DNA of 64,000 nucleotides from positions 39,364 through 103,363 of the forward strand of contig JAGVSM010003925.1 in NCBI GenBank assembly GCA_022494885.1. The letters run 5' to 3'. Source of the stretch: Micrasema longulum (taxonomy: Eukaryota > Arthropoda > Insecta > Trichoptera > Brachycentridae). The position numbers were made by a program, and so were the translations under genes. Below the pieces are notes generated by a model. That model did no database searches and had not been told where the DNA came from. It saw only the letters and a program-made list of their open reading frames with translations. Of this stretch, positions 55,140 to 64,000 are shown one piece after another. The number at the start of each line of letters is the position of its first letter. Position 1 is the stretch's first letter.

Positions 55140-55625
55140 ACGGTTGATGCCGCCCGTCAATTAATAAATGCGTTTGTAGTGTCTAGAGTCGATTATAGAG
55201 TCGATAAAACCAATATCTAAGGGAACTATGCATACCAGAACTAGCTGACAGGCGTCTCACGCTTAGATCAGCTACGTTTACGGCGAGAGGAAAAGTTATT
55301 ATACCTCTACGCAAATAGCGCACTAAATTTAGTGAACGCGCATTTGCGGTCGCAGGCCTAATGGCATGGAATGCTCTCCCAGCAGAGGTGCAAGGCTGTG
55401 AAAATGAAGTGATGTTTCGGAAAAAACTTAAAACCCACTTGTTCTCTAAATCATTTGAATAAATCCGTAACACGTGACAGCAAAATAAATTGTTTTAATT
55501 AAATTACAAATTTAAAAGCTTCAATAAAATTAATTTAACAATAGAATCACCATGTAAAGCGCCCTTGAGGTATTGTATTACGAAAATGGCGCTATATAAG
55601 TTATCCGTAATAATAATAATAATAA
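55140..55625 (+). mobile_element. L2-type LINE, internally deleted 3' end
   Basis: It starts 'gttgatgccgcccgtcaatt' (equal to 27919 onward), jumps to 'tctaagggaactatgcatac' (equal to about 28180), and continues to the shared 3' end 'aagcgcccttgaggtattgt', 'gcgctatataag' and an (AAT)n tail. It is close in sequence to 26750-28612. About 200 bp is missing internally. Confidence 0.8.
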
Positions 55626-55769
55626 CATCGGCCAAAAACAAATGACATAGATTTACAAATTAAAATTTAAAACAACACAAATATAAAGGAATAACAATAT
55701 GAACACAAGCAAAAAACGATACTTACATTGTATGAAAACTTAGAGTTGGTTACATTCTAGAATATTTTC

Positions 55770-56305
55770 AAATGCTTTGGAGGCTAAATTAGCAGTTCAT
55801 AATGGAGTTCTGGTACCAACCCTAATGTATGTAAGCGAAGCATGGAGTTGGAAAAAAAGGGACGAAAGTAGACTGAATGCTGTTGAAATGCGATCCCTCA
55901 GGCGAATGTGCGGAAAAACAATGTATGATAGGTGCCCTAATGTCGAAATTAGAGCAGAATGCAAGGCTGAGTTAAGCATTATCGACCAAATTAAGAAAGG
56001 TCTTTTGCGATGGTTCGGTCATGTGGAGCGAATGAATGATGAAAGAACGGCTAAAAAGATTTATGATGCGAATGTGTCTGGTTGTAGAAGTCGAGGAAGG
56101 CCGAGAAAGACATGGCATGATCAAGTACAACAAATTCTTGAAAGTGGTCATGTGAAAAGTCGGAATAATCGACGTGCGTGCATGAGAAGATGTATGAATG
56201 TGAAGGAAGCAAAGGAAGTGTGCCAGGACAGAGTGGTGTGGCGTTCTATCCTCTCTGCCTACCCCTCCGGGGAAATGGCGTGATGGTTAGTTAGTTAGTT
56301 AACAT
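55770..56305 (+). mobile_element. RTE-type LINE, intact C-terminal ORF2 fragment
   Basis: The + frame 55777-56283 (168 aa) is uninterrupted: 'EAKLAVHNGVLVPTLMYVSE', 'EMRSLRRMCGKTMYDRCPNV', 'LLRWFGHVERMNDERTAKKI', 'GRGRPRKTW'-like 'SRGRPRKTWHDQ' and 'RRACMRRCMNVKEAKEVCQD'. It ends '...WRSILSAYP'. This is the post-RT tail of RTE-clade ORF2. The frame ends 15 nt before a (GTTA)n tail (56284-56300), as is usual for RTE. The best-preserved of four copies, but 5'-truncated. Confidence 0.85.
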
Positions 56306-56732
56306 GGGTATAATTATAGTCTGTGGTTATCATAACTTGACATAACCTAATATTTATCTGCCAAAGAAAGGATGAAAATTAAAATATTTTTGTTTCATAT
56401 TTATTTTTTAGGTCCTTAGAGTATATACTTTAGGTCACGCATGTAAAACTACAATCAGCTGTTATTGTGTTGATATTTCAGATCGGATGGATTCGATATA
56501 AATTTTATTATTATTAAGTACACAAATAGGCTAGCAGCAGACCTGTAAACAAACGTCACTTTATTTTATTGTTATTGTAAAATGATGCACTTTATATATT
56601 AATTTTATTAATATACATTTTTATTTTATCTGTGCTGACATAACTACAAAAAAACAAAAGCCTTTTATTTCAACTATCATGCCCGCCAGATCCCAGCGCC
56701 CATTACGTAATAAGTAATAACGAATTAGTTAG
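56306..56732. other. No gene recognised
   Basis: AT-rich; nothing assigned. Confidence 0.4.
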
Positions 56733-57600
56733 CGATGAAAGTAGTCGATGAAAGTAGTCGGCGTAAAGCTCGCCCATTGGTCAATTTGTAGTCGAATGAA
56801 TTTAACGCACGCCTATTGGTCTATTTGTAGTCGAGTGAATTCATTAGTTTGGAAATTACTAATTCATTCGGTAGTCAGCGTAAAGCTCGCCCATTGGTCT
56901 ATTTGTAGTCGAGTGAATTCATTCTTCTTTTTCTTCTTCGTATTTTCATGGCCTTTTCACATCTCAACTTGGGTGTTCTGGCCAGTGTCGAGTATTTTTG
57001 TTTTTTTTTTTTTTTTACATATATACACATGTGTTAGCAATATAATATGTACAAGTTAGTATGTTAGTATTTAATATAAAATAAACATATTATGATAAAA
57101 TATATTTACAGCTTTACACCATTTACAACGAGAAATTTACATAGGATTTTAAATACACGTTTATTGAGTGGGGACAGGAGAGTTAGAATATGAATAGGGA
57201 ATGGGATATAAATATCAGAGAGGTCGGATAGGAAATCAGGATAACAATCATTTATGGGGCATCCAAAAAAAATGGTCTAAATCTTCCTCATCTAGCTGAC
57301 ATTCGCAAATGGCAGAGTCCTGGACATGGATTCTGAACAGGTGAGAACCATTGCAGCAGTGCCCAATGCGCATTCTGCATATGGAGGATGTCTCAAACTT
57401 GTTCAGAATCACTTTGGAAAACCAAGGCTTTTCTGTTACATTTAGTTTCAGTTGGAAAAGATGTTTACCCTTGGCTTGGGAGGAGGCTACCCAATATTCT
57501 GAGTGAATTCATTCGACTACATTACTGCATTCGGGCTTTCAGTCGACTACATTTACCCATCGAATGTAGTCGACTACTTTCATTCGACTACTTTCATCGG
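56733..57600. mobile_element. Foldback element with tandem-repeat termini, split by a LINE
   Basis: The left end has 'gatgaaagtagtc' twice (56734-56760). The right end (57570-57600) has its inverted counterpart 'gactactttcat' twice. Next to the left end, a unit of about 45 bp beginning 'gcgtaaagctcgcccattgg' and ending 'tagtcgaatgaatt' occurs three times (56761, 56804, 56879). The element is interrupted at 56925-57500 by a LINE fragment flanked by the exact 14-bp duplication GAGTGAATTCATTC (56911-56924, 57501-57514). The element has no coding sequence of its own. Confidence 0.7.
56925..57500 (-). mobile_element. LINE (R1/I-like) C-terminal fragment with 14-bp target duplication
   Basis: On minus, 57400-57230 reads 'RMRIGHCCNGSHLFRIHVQD' and 'AICECQLDEEDLDHFFWMP'. 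This is the Cys/His motif 'R-x-G-H ... C-x-C ... E-x-x-x-H-x-x-x-x-C' common after the RT/RNase H of several LINE clades, with the last Cys apparently lost. The 3' end on minus is the (GAA)n-like tail at 56925-56940. Confidence 0.65.
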
Positions 57601-57619
57601 TACTTTTTACGGTGGCACG

Positions 57620-58640
57620 GATCCGAGTGGTCAAATGTCAATGACTGTTCCCTGTAGATTCGGCTAAATTTGAGCGATGATCTTTATTATTTTCCCCTTT
57701 AGGGCATCAGTCAATTGTAATTTATTTGCATAGACCTTTAACTTCAAGAAACCTCACAAGAAAAAGTCTAGCGGGGTCAAATCGCATGACTTTGGTGGGC
57801 TATTTAGATTATCCCTGCAAGAGATAACCTTACCCTCAAATCGTTCATACAGAATGTCAATCGTAGCTTACACTGTGGCATGTAGCGCCGTCCTGCTGGA
57901 ACCACATGTCGCCTAGGTCCATATGGTTCAATTTGGTCCATAATAAATTGTTTATCATTGTTCTGTAGCACTTGCCGTTGACGGTGACCGCCTCACCAAC
58001 GTCGTTTTAGAAAAAGTACGGACCAATGACGCCGCCGCGCCGGCCCAAAATCCACACCAAACTGTAACTTTTTGAGGATGTATTATCATCTGGTGAACCT
58101 CGCGTGGGTTGGTGTCGTCCTATATACGGCTATTTTGCTTGTTAACACAGCCACTCATCCAAAAATGCGCCTCGTCGCTAAAAATGATTTTTCGGCAAAA
58201 ATTGGGGTCGTCTTCCAAACGATTCGAAACCCAGTCAGCGAACAAACGGCGCTGTCTATGGTCATGAACTTTGAGCTTCTGGGTCAGTTGGATCTTGTAC
58301 GGGTGTAAGCTTAAGTCCCGACACAATATTCACCAAGTTGAATTCTGCGAAAGACCGAGTTCTTGTGCACGGCGAGGAATCAGCTGCCTTGGGTTCTGCT
58401 GTACACTTTTACGGACAGCGGCAATGTTCTCGGCTGATCTTGCGTTCCTTGAACGTACGGGTGTTGGCTGATGATTACCGAACCGGTCATCTAAAATTTA
58501 GACACCAAACCTAGAAGAGTTGACTGTGAAGGGCCACCATGTCTACCGTTAAATGAGTGCAATGCGCGTAACGTTTGCACTAACGAGCACTCATTTTAAT
58601 AATACAATTTTATCATTTGAACGTGCTGTTCAATTATGTA
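57620..58640 (-). mobile_element. Tc1/mariner-superfamily (DUF4817-type) transposase remnant
   Basis: The minus strand has, with frame breaks: 'YYQNECSLVQTLRALHSFNG'-type N-terminal HTH (with a stop, about 58610-58550), 'RDLSLHPYKIQLTQKLKVHD' (58320), 'RKIIFSDEAHFWMSGCVNKQ' with the first catalytic Asp (58200), 'VTVWCGFWA' (58060), a 'MWFQQDGAT'-like block at about 57905 with the second Asp, and 'CDLTPLDFFLWG'-like with the third acidic region at about 57790. This arrangement fits the large insect family often annotated as DUF4817/Tc3-like. Stops and frameshifts make it nonfunctional. The ends share only a weak 'ggcacgg' inverted match (57615 and about 58737). Confidence 0.75.
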
Positions 58641-59668
58641 ACTTGCCACGGTGATTTGGCAAAAGTAACTGAATAATAATTTTAAAAATTGACAGATGTC
58701 ATCAAAATAAAATGGCCACCACGGGCCGTCAAAATCTACCCGTGCCAATAGAAAAATCCTTTATATTAGTGTGCACACATTACTATTACTATCATAGTAA
58801 GACGTAAGTACACAAGTCAGGTGCGAGAATGAATTACCTTATTTTTCCGGTACAAATAAGTATCGCTTCCCTTATCCGCACCCAGTAAATAATGCATGGG
58901 CACTGCATTGATACTCCAATTGGAGCTTACCTCGCTGGATATTTTTTTTACATGGAGTATAAAGTAATAAGTCTTACGCTTCGTACAGGGACAGTGACAA
59001 TTTTGTTTTTCTAGACACATTTTTACCAATCTTTCAGACCTCAAGCGTGGTATTTATTAATTTAAATACTCTGGTGAATCGCATAAACACAAATATTTTT
59101 TTACAATGTATTAAAAATTAACCTCTTCGATATATTATGCAAACATGAAATTTGGATTTTTGCACTTTACCGCATGAAACACTGCGTTTCAATAATATAG
59201 TTTTTTACCTCTAGTGATCTGTTTTACGCCTTATTTATGGTGGTTTTTCACAATGTCAATCGAATATTCTGTTTATGTTTCAGTTGAAAGGAATAATAAA
59301 TATTTTATGAGGTGGAAAGAATTTCATTTCAACAGGAGCCACATCAAAAATTACATGTCTATGACCTTGTCTATTATTCACCTGTGCCATGTCGCCATGT
59401 GCCCTTTTCACTAGATTTTCTAGTCGTTCGTGAAATGTCAAATGTCATAATATGATGTCATCATGTACTATTAATCTGTGGTCATTATTACTTTATCATA
59501 ATATATAATATTATTGTAATGTAAAATCAAGGCAATATAATATATATTCTAACAGACGGATTTCTACATTTTTAATTCATCTCACAGTTGTTGACTATTT
59601 TATTGGCAATTAGGTAACTGTCTGGATTCGGAAGTATGTTAGATTGTTGAAGAAAAAAAAAACACAAA
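58641..59668. other. PPOX upstream region with a SINE-2 end
   Basis: 58850-59010 is a minus-oriented SINE-2 body/end ('aatgcatgggcactgcattg', 'gtaataagtcttacgcttcg' on +). The rest is AT-rich and must include the PPOX promoter, but I see no clear motif. Confidence 0.45.
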
Positions 59669-60763
59669 ATGACAATTGTTTTGGGAGGGGGCCTTTCGGG
59701 GCTATCAGCCGCCTATTATATTTTAAAAAAACATTCCCCAAATAAATGTAAATTGCTTCTCTTAGAGGCCTCAAAGAGAACAGGTGGATGGATTGAATCA
59801 GAAAAAAAATCTGGATTCACTTTTGAATCAGGTCCTAGAACCATCAGACCTAAAGGAGCATCTGGTATAAATACTCTTAACATGATAGAAGATCTGAATT
59901 TAACCAAAATGGTTGTTCCAATAAAATCCGATCACCCAGCAGCTCGTGTTCGTATGATATATGCCAAGAATCGTTTGCACAAGTTGCCATCTTCTTTTTA
60001 CGAAACATTATTAACTAAGGAACCGTTCTCAAAACCACTAGCAAGCGCCTTTATCCACGATTTCATGTCGAAATCACCACCTGTTTTGGAAGATGATACC
60101 ATGTATAATTTTGTAGAAAGGAGGTTCGGAAAAGACCTAGCTGATTATGCAATAAGCCCCATGCTTTGTGGGATCTGCGCAGGTGATGCCAAAGAAATAT
60201 CAGTCAAATTCCTTTTGAATCAATTTTTTGAAATGGAACAAACTCATGGTGGAGTTATAAAAGGCCTATTTAAAACCGGTTTTAAAACAAATGTTGCAGA
60301 TTCCGTAACCTCAGGAAATCTTGCACTAAAAGCCAAAGAAGAAAATTGGAGCATCTATTCACTCGCTGGAGGGCTTGAGATTTTGCCCAAAACCATAAGT
60401 GAATATGTTATTCAAAGCGGCGGTCAAATATTTGCTGAACATCGAATTGAGGAAATTGTGTTTTACAGTAACAATCAAAAAGCTTGCGTAAAAATAAAAG
60501 AAAATTATGCTTTTTGCTGCGATCACTTAATAAGTAGTATTCCTGCTTATGAACTAGGACGACTTTTAATAAAAGAACATTCTCAACTTGCTGAAGAACT
60601 ATTGAACATTCCATTTGTAGATGTTGCTGTCATAAATTTGCAATATGATTCGGACAATTTATTGAAAGAGAGTGCATTTGGTTTTTTAGTTCCGCCACTG
60701 GAAAATCTTCCGATACTTGGGGTAATATTTGACTCCTGCTGCTTTCCATATGATAATGGAACG
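59669..60763 (+). CDS. PPOX: Protoporphyrinogen oxidase, N-terminal 365 codons (gene runs off the window)
   Basis: A mitochondrial inner-membrane flavoenzyme that oxidises protoporphyrinogen IX to protoporphyrin IX, the step before iron insertion in haem synthesis. The N-terminus has the FAD dinucleotide motif GxGxxG at residues 6-11 ('VLGGGLSGLSAAYYIL'). It continues with 'LLLLEASKRTGGWIESE', 'SGPRTIRPKGASG', 'RRFGKDLADYAISPMLCGIC' and 'SIYSLAGGLEILPKTISEYV', all characteristic of eukaryotic PPOX. There is no cleavable presequence, as in other PPOX proteins. The coding exon ends at a GT donor (60764, after ...DNGT). Family members are about 475 residues, so roughly 110 residues, including the second FAD-contact segment near the C-terminus, must be encoded beyond 64000. 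The next 40 bp after the donor lead into an antisense Gypsy element. A truncated gene cannot be ruled out from this window. Confidence 0.9.
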
Positions 60764-60807
60764 GTACTGTAATGTTTGAATAATTAATGATACACTAAGT
60801 TATCCCA

Positions 60808-61004
60808 TGTTGGGTCATTATCAAGTACTCTTTATTATTGTTGTAAAAACACTTTGACTTTACACTTATGCACAGATCATATTTATCCAGACAAGTACCT
60901 ACTCAGTGTTGCTATAATACATAACATACCTTTCCATTTAAGTTAGTAACAAGCTAACCATAATCTAATAACACACTAAACAAATAAAACAATAAATCAT
61001 AACA
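60808..61004 (-). repeat. Probable LTR of the Gypsy element
   Basis: On minus the candidate begins TGTTATG (61004) and ends CCCAACA (60808), with an AATAAA about 28 nt before its end. Its position just after the pol stop codon suits a 3' LTR. The partner LTR is outside the window and the polypurine tract is weak, so the boundaries are tentative. Confidence 0.4.
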
Positions 61005-61014
61005 TAAATGTTCT

Positions 61015-62880
61015 TCATTTCATATAAATTTCCGGTGCCTCATTTCTTGGTAGTTTGTCACTACCTTGGGCTACCTCCGATTCTTCTATACTTCGCATTC
61101 TTTTCAATGCCTTCCCTGCTTGCATGTTTGCTTCTTCTGAGGTGCTTGGAATTCCTATAATATCTGCCCACCTCTCCTGCGGAGGGATCTCCACCATATC
61201 ATCTCCCTCTTCTTCTTCTTCTCTACTATATTGAGGTTTAAATTCCTCCATTCTGGCATTTTCCTGGACCTCCTTGTCTTCTCCATGTTTTAATTGATTT
61301 ACATGCCTTCTTTGTGTGTCGCCATTATCTAGTTTTATTTCATAATTAGACGTACCAATAATTTTTGATATAACTCCTTTACTCCATTTATTAGACTTTC
61401 CGTACTGTCTGGCCCACACTTTTTCATTTACATTAAAATCACGTATTTCCACATTTTGATTATATTCTTTTTTGAATGTCTGTTTAGTAATATCTGCATG
61501 TGGATGAAACTTATCAAATCTTGTTCTAAATTGTCTTTTATTTAACATTTCTGCGGGTGTTTTCCCTGTGCTTGTATTTGGTGTCGTTCTCAAATTATAT
61601 AATATTCGCGGCAACTTTACAGACCATGGTAAATTACTCATTTTTCTTAACTTTGATTTAAAGATTTGGACGTATCTCTCTGCTTGTCCATTCGTTGCTG
61701 GATGGTAAGGTGCTGTCTTCACATGTCTGATATTGTTCTCTTTTAGGAAGCTACCAAATACCTCCGATGTGAATGCTGTACCATTATCAGATACCAAAGT
61801 TTCTGGCAACCCTTGCGTTGCAAAAATATCCCTTAACGTAGCAATTACTGTATTACTTGATACGTCTTTAGCAATTTTAATTTCTGGCCATTTGCTGTAG
61901 GCATCTACCAAAATTAAAAACTGCCTACCTGCAAAAGGTCCGAAAAAGTCTATATGCAATCTTGCCCATGGTTTACTTGGTGTAATCCACTGATGTTTGA
62001 TTGAGTTAGGTTGCTTTCCTTGCTCTTGACAAATATCACATCTGCCCGTTGTTTTCTCAATATCAGCGTCTAACCCTGGCCAATAGAAATAACTTCTTGC
62101 TATTGCTTTGGATATGACGATGCCATCGTGTGATTCATGTAATAATTTTAATAGATTGCTTCTCATTGACAATGGTATGATGACTCTACTACCATACAAC
62201 AAGCAGTTTCTTTGAATAGATAATCCATCCCTTTTTTTATGATACACTTTGGCTTCCTGTTCAATGTTTTCTGGCCATCCTTTTAATACGTTATAATATA
62301 CTTTTGATAGCACTTTATCCTTACGAGTGGCTTCCGCAATATCTCTACACTCGTATGGGAATGTTGTTGGAGTATCTTCCAAAAGTAAGACTTCTGCTGG
62401 ATCTCCTGGTTCTTTTATTTCTTGTTCTACCGGCCATCTGCTTAAAGCATCCGCATTGCCAATCTTATTTCCCGGTCGATGCTCAATACAATAACTATAA
62501 TTATTTAGAGTCAAAACCCATCTCAACATTCTAGGTGATAATACTTCTGTCATTCGTTTTTCTGCATTGAAAATACCTAACAAAGGCTTATGATCGGTTA
62601 TTATTTTGAAATCTCTTCCATATAGAAATTGCTGAAACTTCTGTACCCCAAACATTATCGCCAATGCCTCTTTATCTATTTGAGCATATCTTCGTTCATG
62701 TATGTGCATCGTTCTAGATGCCATCATTATAGGCTTTTCATTTCCATCTGGCATCACATGTGACAAAATAGCTCCAACACCATATTCACTTGCATCACAG
62801 CACAATACCAAAGGCTTATTACTATCATAATGAACCAAGGTGCACTCTCCTGTTAATTTTTTTGGCTTCTTCAAATGCAT
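61015..62880 (-). CDS. Ty3/Gypsy pol, RNase H and integrase part (621 aa)
   Basis: RNase H domain first ('LVLCCDASEYGVGAILSH', 'YAQIDKEALAIMFGVQKFQQ', 'IITDHKPLLGIF'). Then the integrase zinc finger with the H-H-C-C set (His-Glu-Ser-His then Cys-Asp-Ile-Cys). Then the integrase core with D, D and E: 'LHIDFFGPFAGRQFLILVDA', 'LVSDNGTAFTSEVF' and 'HPATNGQAERYVQIFKSKL'. A C-terminal part follows with 'EKVWARQYGKSNKWSKGVIS'. The frame is open throughout, so the insertion is fairly recent. The first in-frame Met is not a natural start: the coding sequence continues from the upstream frame through a one-base shift at the A-run 62863-62857. There is no envelope-like ORF after integrase. The layout is similar to K02A2.6-type Gypsy elements of invertebrates. 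Confidence 0.9.
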   Translation of the reverse strand: MHLKKPKKLTGECTLVHYDSNKPLVLCCDASEYGVGAILSHVMPDGNEKPIMMASRTMHIHERRYAQIDKEALAIMFGVQKFQQFLYGRDFKIITDHKPLLGIFNAEKRMTEVLSPRMLRWVLTLNNYSYCIEHRPGNKIGNADALSRWPVEQEIKEPGDPAEVLLLEDTPTTFPYECRDIAEATRKDKVLSKVYYNVLKGWPENIEQEAKVYHKKRDGLSIQRNCLLYGSRVIIPLSMRSNLLKLLHESHDGIVISKAIARSYFYWPGLDADIEKTTGRCDICQEQGKQPNSIKHQWITPSKPWARLHIDFFGPFAGRQFLILVDAYSKWPEIKIAKDVSSNTVIATLRDIFATQGLPETLVSDNGTAFTSEVFGSFLKENNIRHVKTAPYHPATNGQAERYVQIFKSKLRKMSNLPWSVKLPRILYNLRTTPNTSTGKTPAEMLNKRQFRTRFDKFHPHADITKQTFKKEYNQNVEIRDFNVNEKVWARQYGKSNKWSKGVISKIIGTSNYEIKLDNGDTQRRHVNQLKHGEDKEVQENARMEEFKPQYSREEEEEGDDMVEIPPQERWADIIGIPSTSEEANMQAGKALKRMRSIEESEVAQGSDKLPRNEAPEIYMK

Positions 62881-64000
62881 TCTGTTCCTTTTTTGTCCAC
62901 TTCCACTCCTTGTTGTTGTCTAACAATCTGTATAATGGCTCTAATGTATCTGATTTTTCTGGAATAAATCTTTCATAAAATGTATATAAACCTAAAAATG
63001 CTCTAAGTTCCTTAGTATTACGAGGTGTTGGTGCCACCTGTATACATTTTACTTTCTCTTCCGTTGGGTGTATTCCCTTATCATCAATTAGATATCCTAG
63101 ATATTTAACTCTATTTGTTCCAAATAAACATTTTTTTTCATTAAGGTGCAGTCCATTCTGGTGTAGGATTTTCAACACTTTCTCCAACCTATGATTATGT
63201 TCATTCCAATCTTTTCCTGATATTAATATATCATCTAACATAACTGATACGCCCTCTATATTTGCTAGTGATGTGGACATTAATCTTTGAAATATGCCCG
63301 GACATGTTTTAACTCCAAAAGGTAACCTATGCATTGTAAATAGTCCCTTAGGTGTATTTAATGTTAACAATTTGGCTGTCTCATCATCCACTTCCACTTG
63401 CAAATATGCTCTATCTAAATCTAATTTTGTGAAGATTTTACCTCCCGCTATTGTTGATAATGCTTCATTTATTGTGGGTAAAGGATATGTATCTAAATTA
63501 GTTGCTTTGTTGATAGTACATCTATAATCCCCACATAATCTTATACTACCATCTTGTTTAACAATTGGTACTATGGGCGTCGCCCATTCTGAATATGTTA
63601 TTGGTTTTAATATTCCATCTTCCGTCATTTTGTCTATTTCAGTATTAATTTTTTCTCTTAGCGCCAGTGGTGTGGGTCTACATTTCATGAATATGGGTGT
63701 AGACTTTCCTTCTAGTAATTGTATTGACACTTTCGGTCCCTTATACTTTCCCAATCCTTCATTAAACATATCTCTATACATTTTTTTTATATCTTCCAGA
63801 AGCAGTCTGTCTGTTGTGATATTGTATATCTCATGAATTCCTTCAACTGTGATTCCCAAGTCTGCAAACCATGCTCGTCCAAGTAGACTCGGCCCACTTC
63901 CTTTTGCTACTAACAGAGTTAACATCTGTTTATTTCCATTATATTGGACTTCTACCAACATCTCTCCCATAATCTCTAATCTACTTTTCGTCCAGGTTTG
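62825..64000 (-). CDS. Ty3/Gypsy pol, protease end and reverse transcriptase part
   Basis: The frame is open up to the window edge. It starts in the C-terminal part of the aspartic protease ('LLVAKGSGPSLLGRAWFADL'). The RT follows: 'GILKPITYSEWATPIVPIVK', 'IRLCGDYRCTINKATNLDTY', 'KIFTKLDLDRAYLQVEVDDE' with the first catalytic Asp, 'LPFGVKTCPGIFQRLM', and the catalytic box 'VMLDDILISGKDW'. The position before L-D-D is Met, whereas Tyr or Phe is usual. The thumb/connection has 'YLGYLIDDKGIHPTEEKVKC' and 'LRAFLGLYTFYERFIP'. The frame runs out just after the junction with RNase H because of a single-base difference in a 7-A run. Gag and the 5' LTR lie beyond 64000. It is in the antisense direction relative to PPOX. 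Confidence 0.9.
   Translation of the reverse strand, partial: QTWTKSRLEIMGEMLVEVQYNGNKQMLTLLVAKGSGPSLLGRAWFADLGITVEGIHEIYNITTDRLLLEDIKKMYRDMFNEGLGKYKGPKVSIQLLEGKSTPIFMKCRPTPLALREKINTEIDKMTEDGILKPITYSEWATPIVPIVKQDGSIRLCGDYRCTINKATNLDTYPLPTINEALSTIAGGKIFTKLDLDRAYLQVEVDDETAKLLTLNTPKGLFTMHRLPFGVKTCPGIFQRLMSTSLANIEGVSVMLDDILISGKDWNEHNHRLEKVLKILHQNGLHLNEKKCLFGTNRVKYLGYLIDDKGIHPTEEKVKCIQVAPTPRNTKELRAFLGLYTFYERFIPEKSDTLEPLYRLLDNNKEWKWTKKEQNAFEEAKKINRRVHLGSL

Overview
The window is AT-rich eukaryotic DNA, most likely from an insect. The host genes have short coding exons, GT-AG introns and AATAAA signals, and the transposon set (RTE, jockey-like and L2-like LINEs, mariner, Tc1-like, piggyBac-like, Ty3/Gypsy, several tRNA-derived SINEs) is the usual one in insects. 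I cannot fix the insect order from sequence alone.

Three host genes are recognisable, all in the right-hand third. (1) A secreted/ER 2-Cys peroxiredoxin of the Prx4 type lies on + in four exons, 43838-46763, and encodes 249 aa. (2) Tail-to-tail with it is CAF1B (p60/p105 WD40 subunit of chromatin assembly factor 1) on -, six exons, 54205-48050, 637 aa. An E2F-like site lies about 180 bp upstream of its start codon. (3) Protoporphyrinogen oxidase (PPOX) on + has its first 365 codons in one exon, 59669-60763. Its C-terminal exon(s) lie beyond the window, and an antisense Ty3/Gypsy element occupies the start of the following intron. For exons 1-4 of Prx4 and 1-6 of CAF1B I derived every junction from sequence and the reading frame closes exactly.

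Positions 1-43000 hold no recognisable host gene. They are a mosaic of transposon remains: LINE 3' ends at 1-543, 544-935, 4255-4455, 18055-18905, 20565-20995 and 23105-24010; RTE pieces at 7610-8405, 9255-9660 and 12495-13028; a dead mariner at 24758-25840; an L2-like LINE at 26750-28612; a nearly full-length but decayed jockey/CR1-like LINE at 28690-32265; and about twenty copies of three tRNA-derived SINE families and two unnamed dispersed repeats (called rep-alpha and rep-beta here).

The most interesting item is an inverted-repeat element at about 13898-14990. Both ends carry a hammerhead-ribozyme-like motif reading outward. Each copy has one different core mutation, and the two together imply an intact ancestral core, which suggests a Penelope-like or retrozyme-like element. 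Other unusual structures are a perfect 43-bp inverted repeat about 440 bp upstream of the Prx4 start codon, a piggyBac-type deletion derivative with TTAA duplications inside CAF1B intron 2, a 23-bp perfect terminal repeat pair in the same intron, a long hairpin at 34908-35087, and a foldback element at 56733-57600 split by a LINE insertion with an exact 14-bp target duplication.
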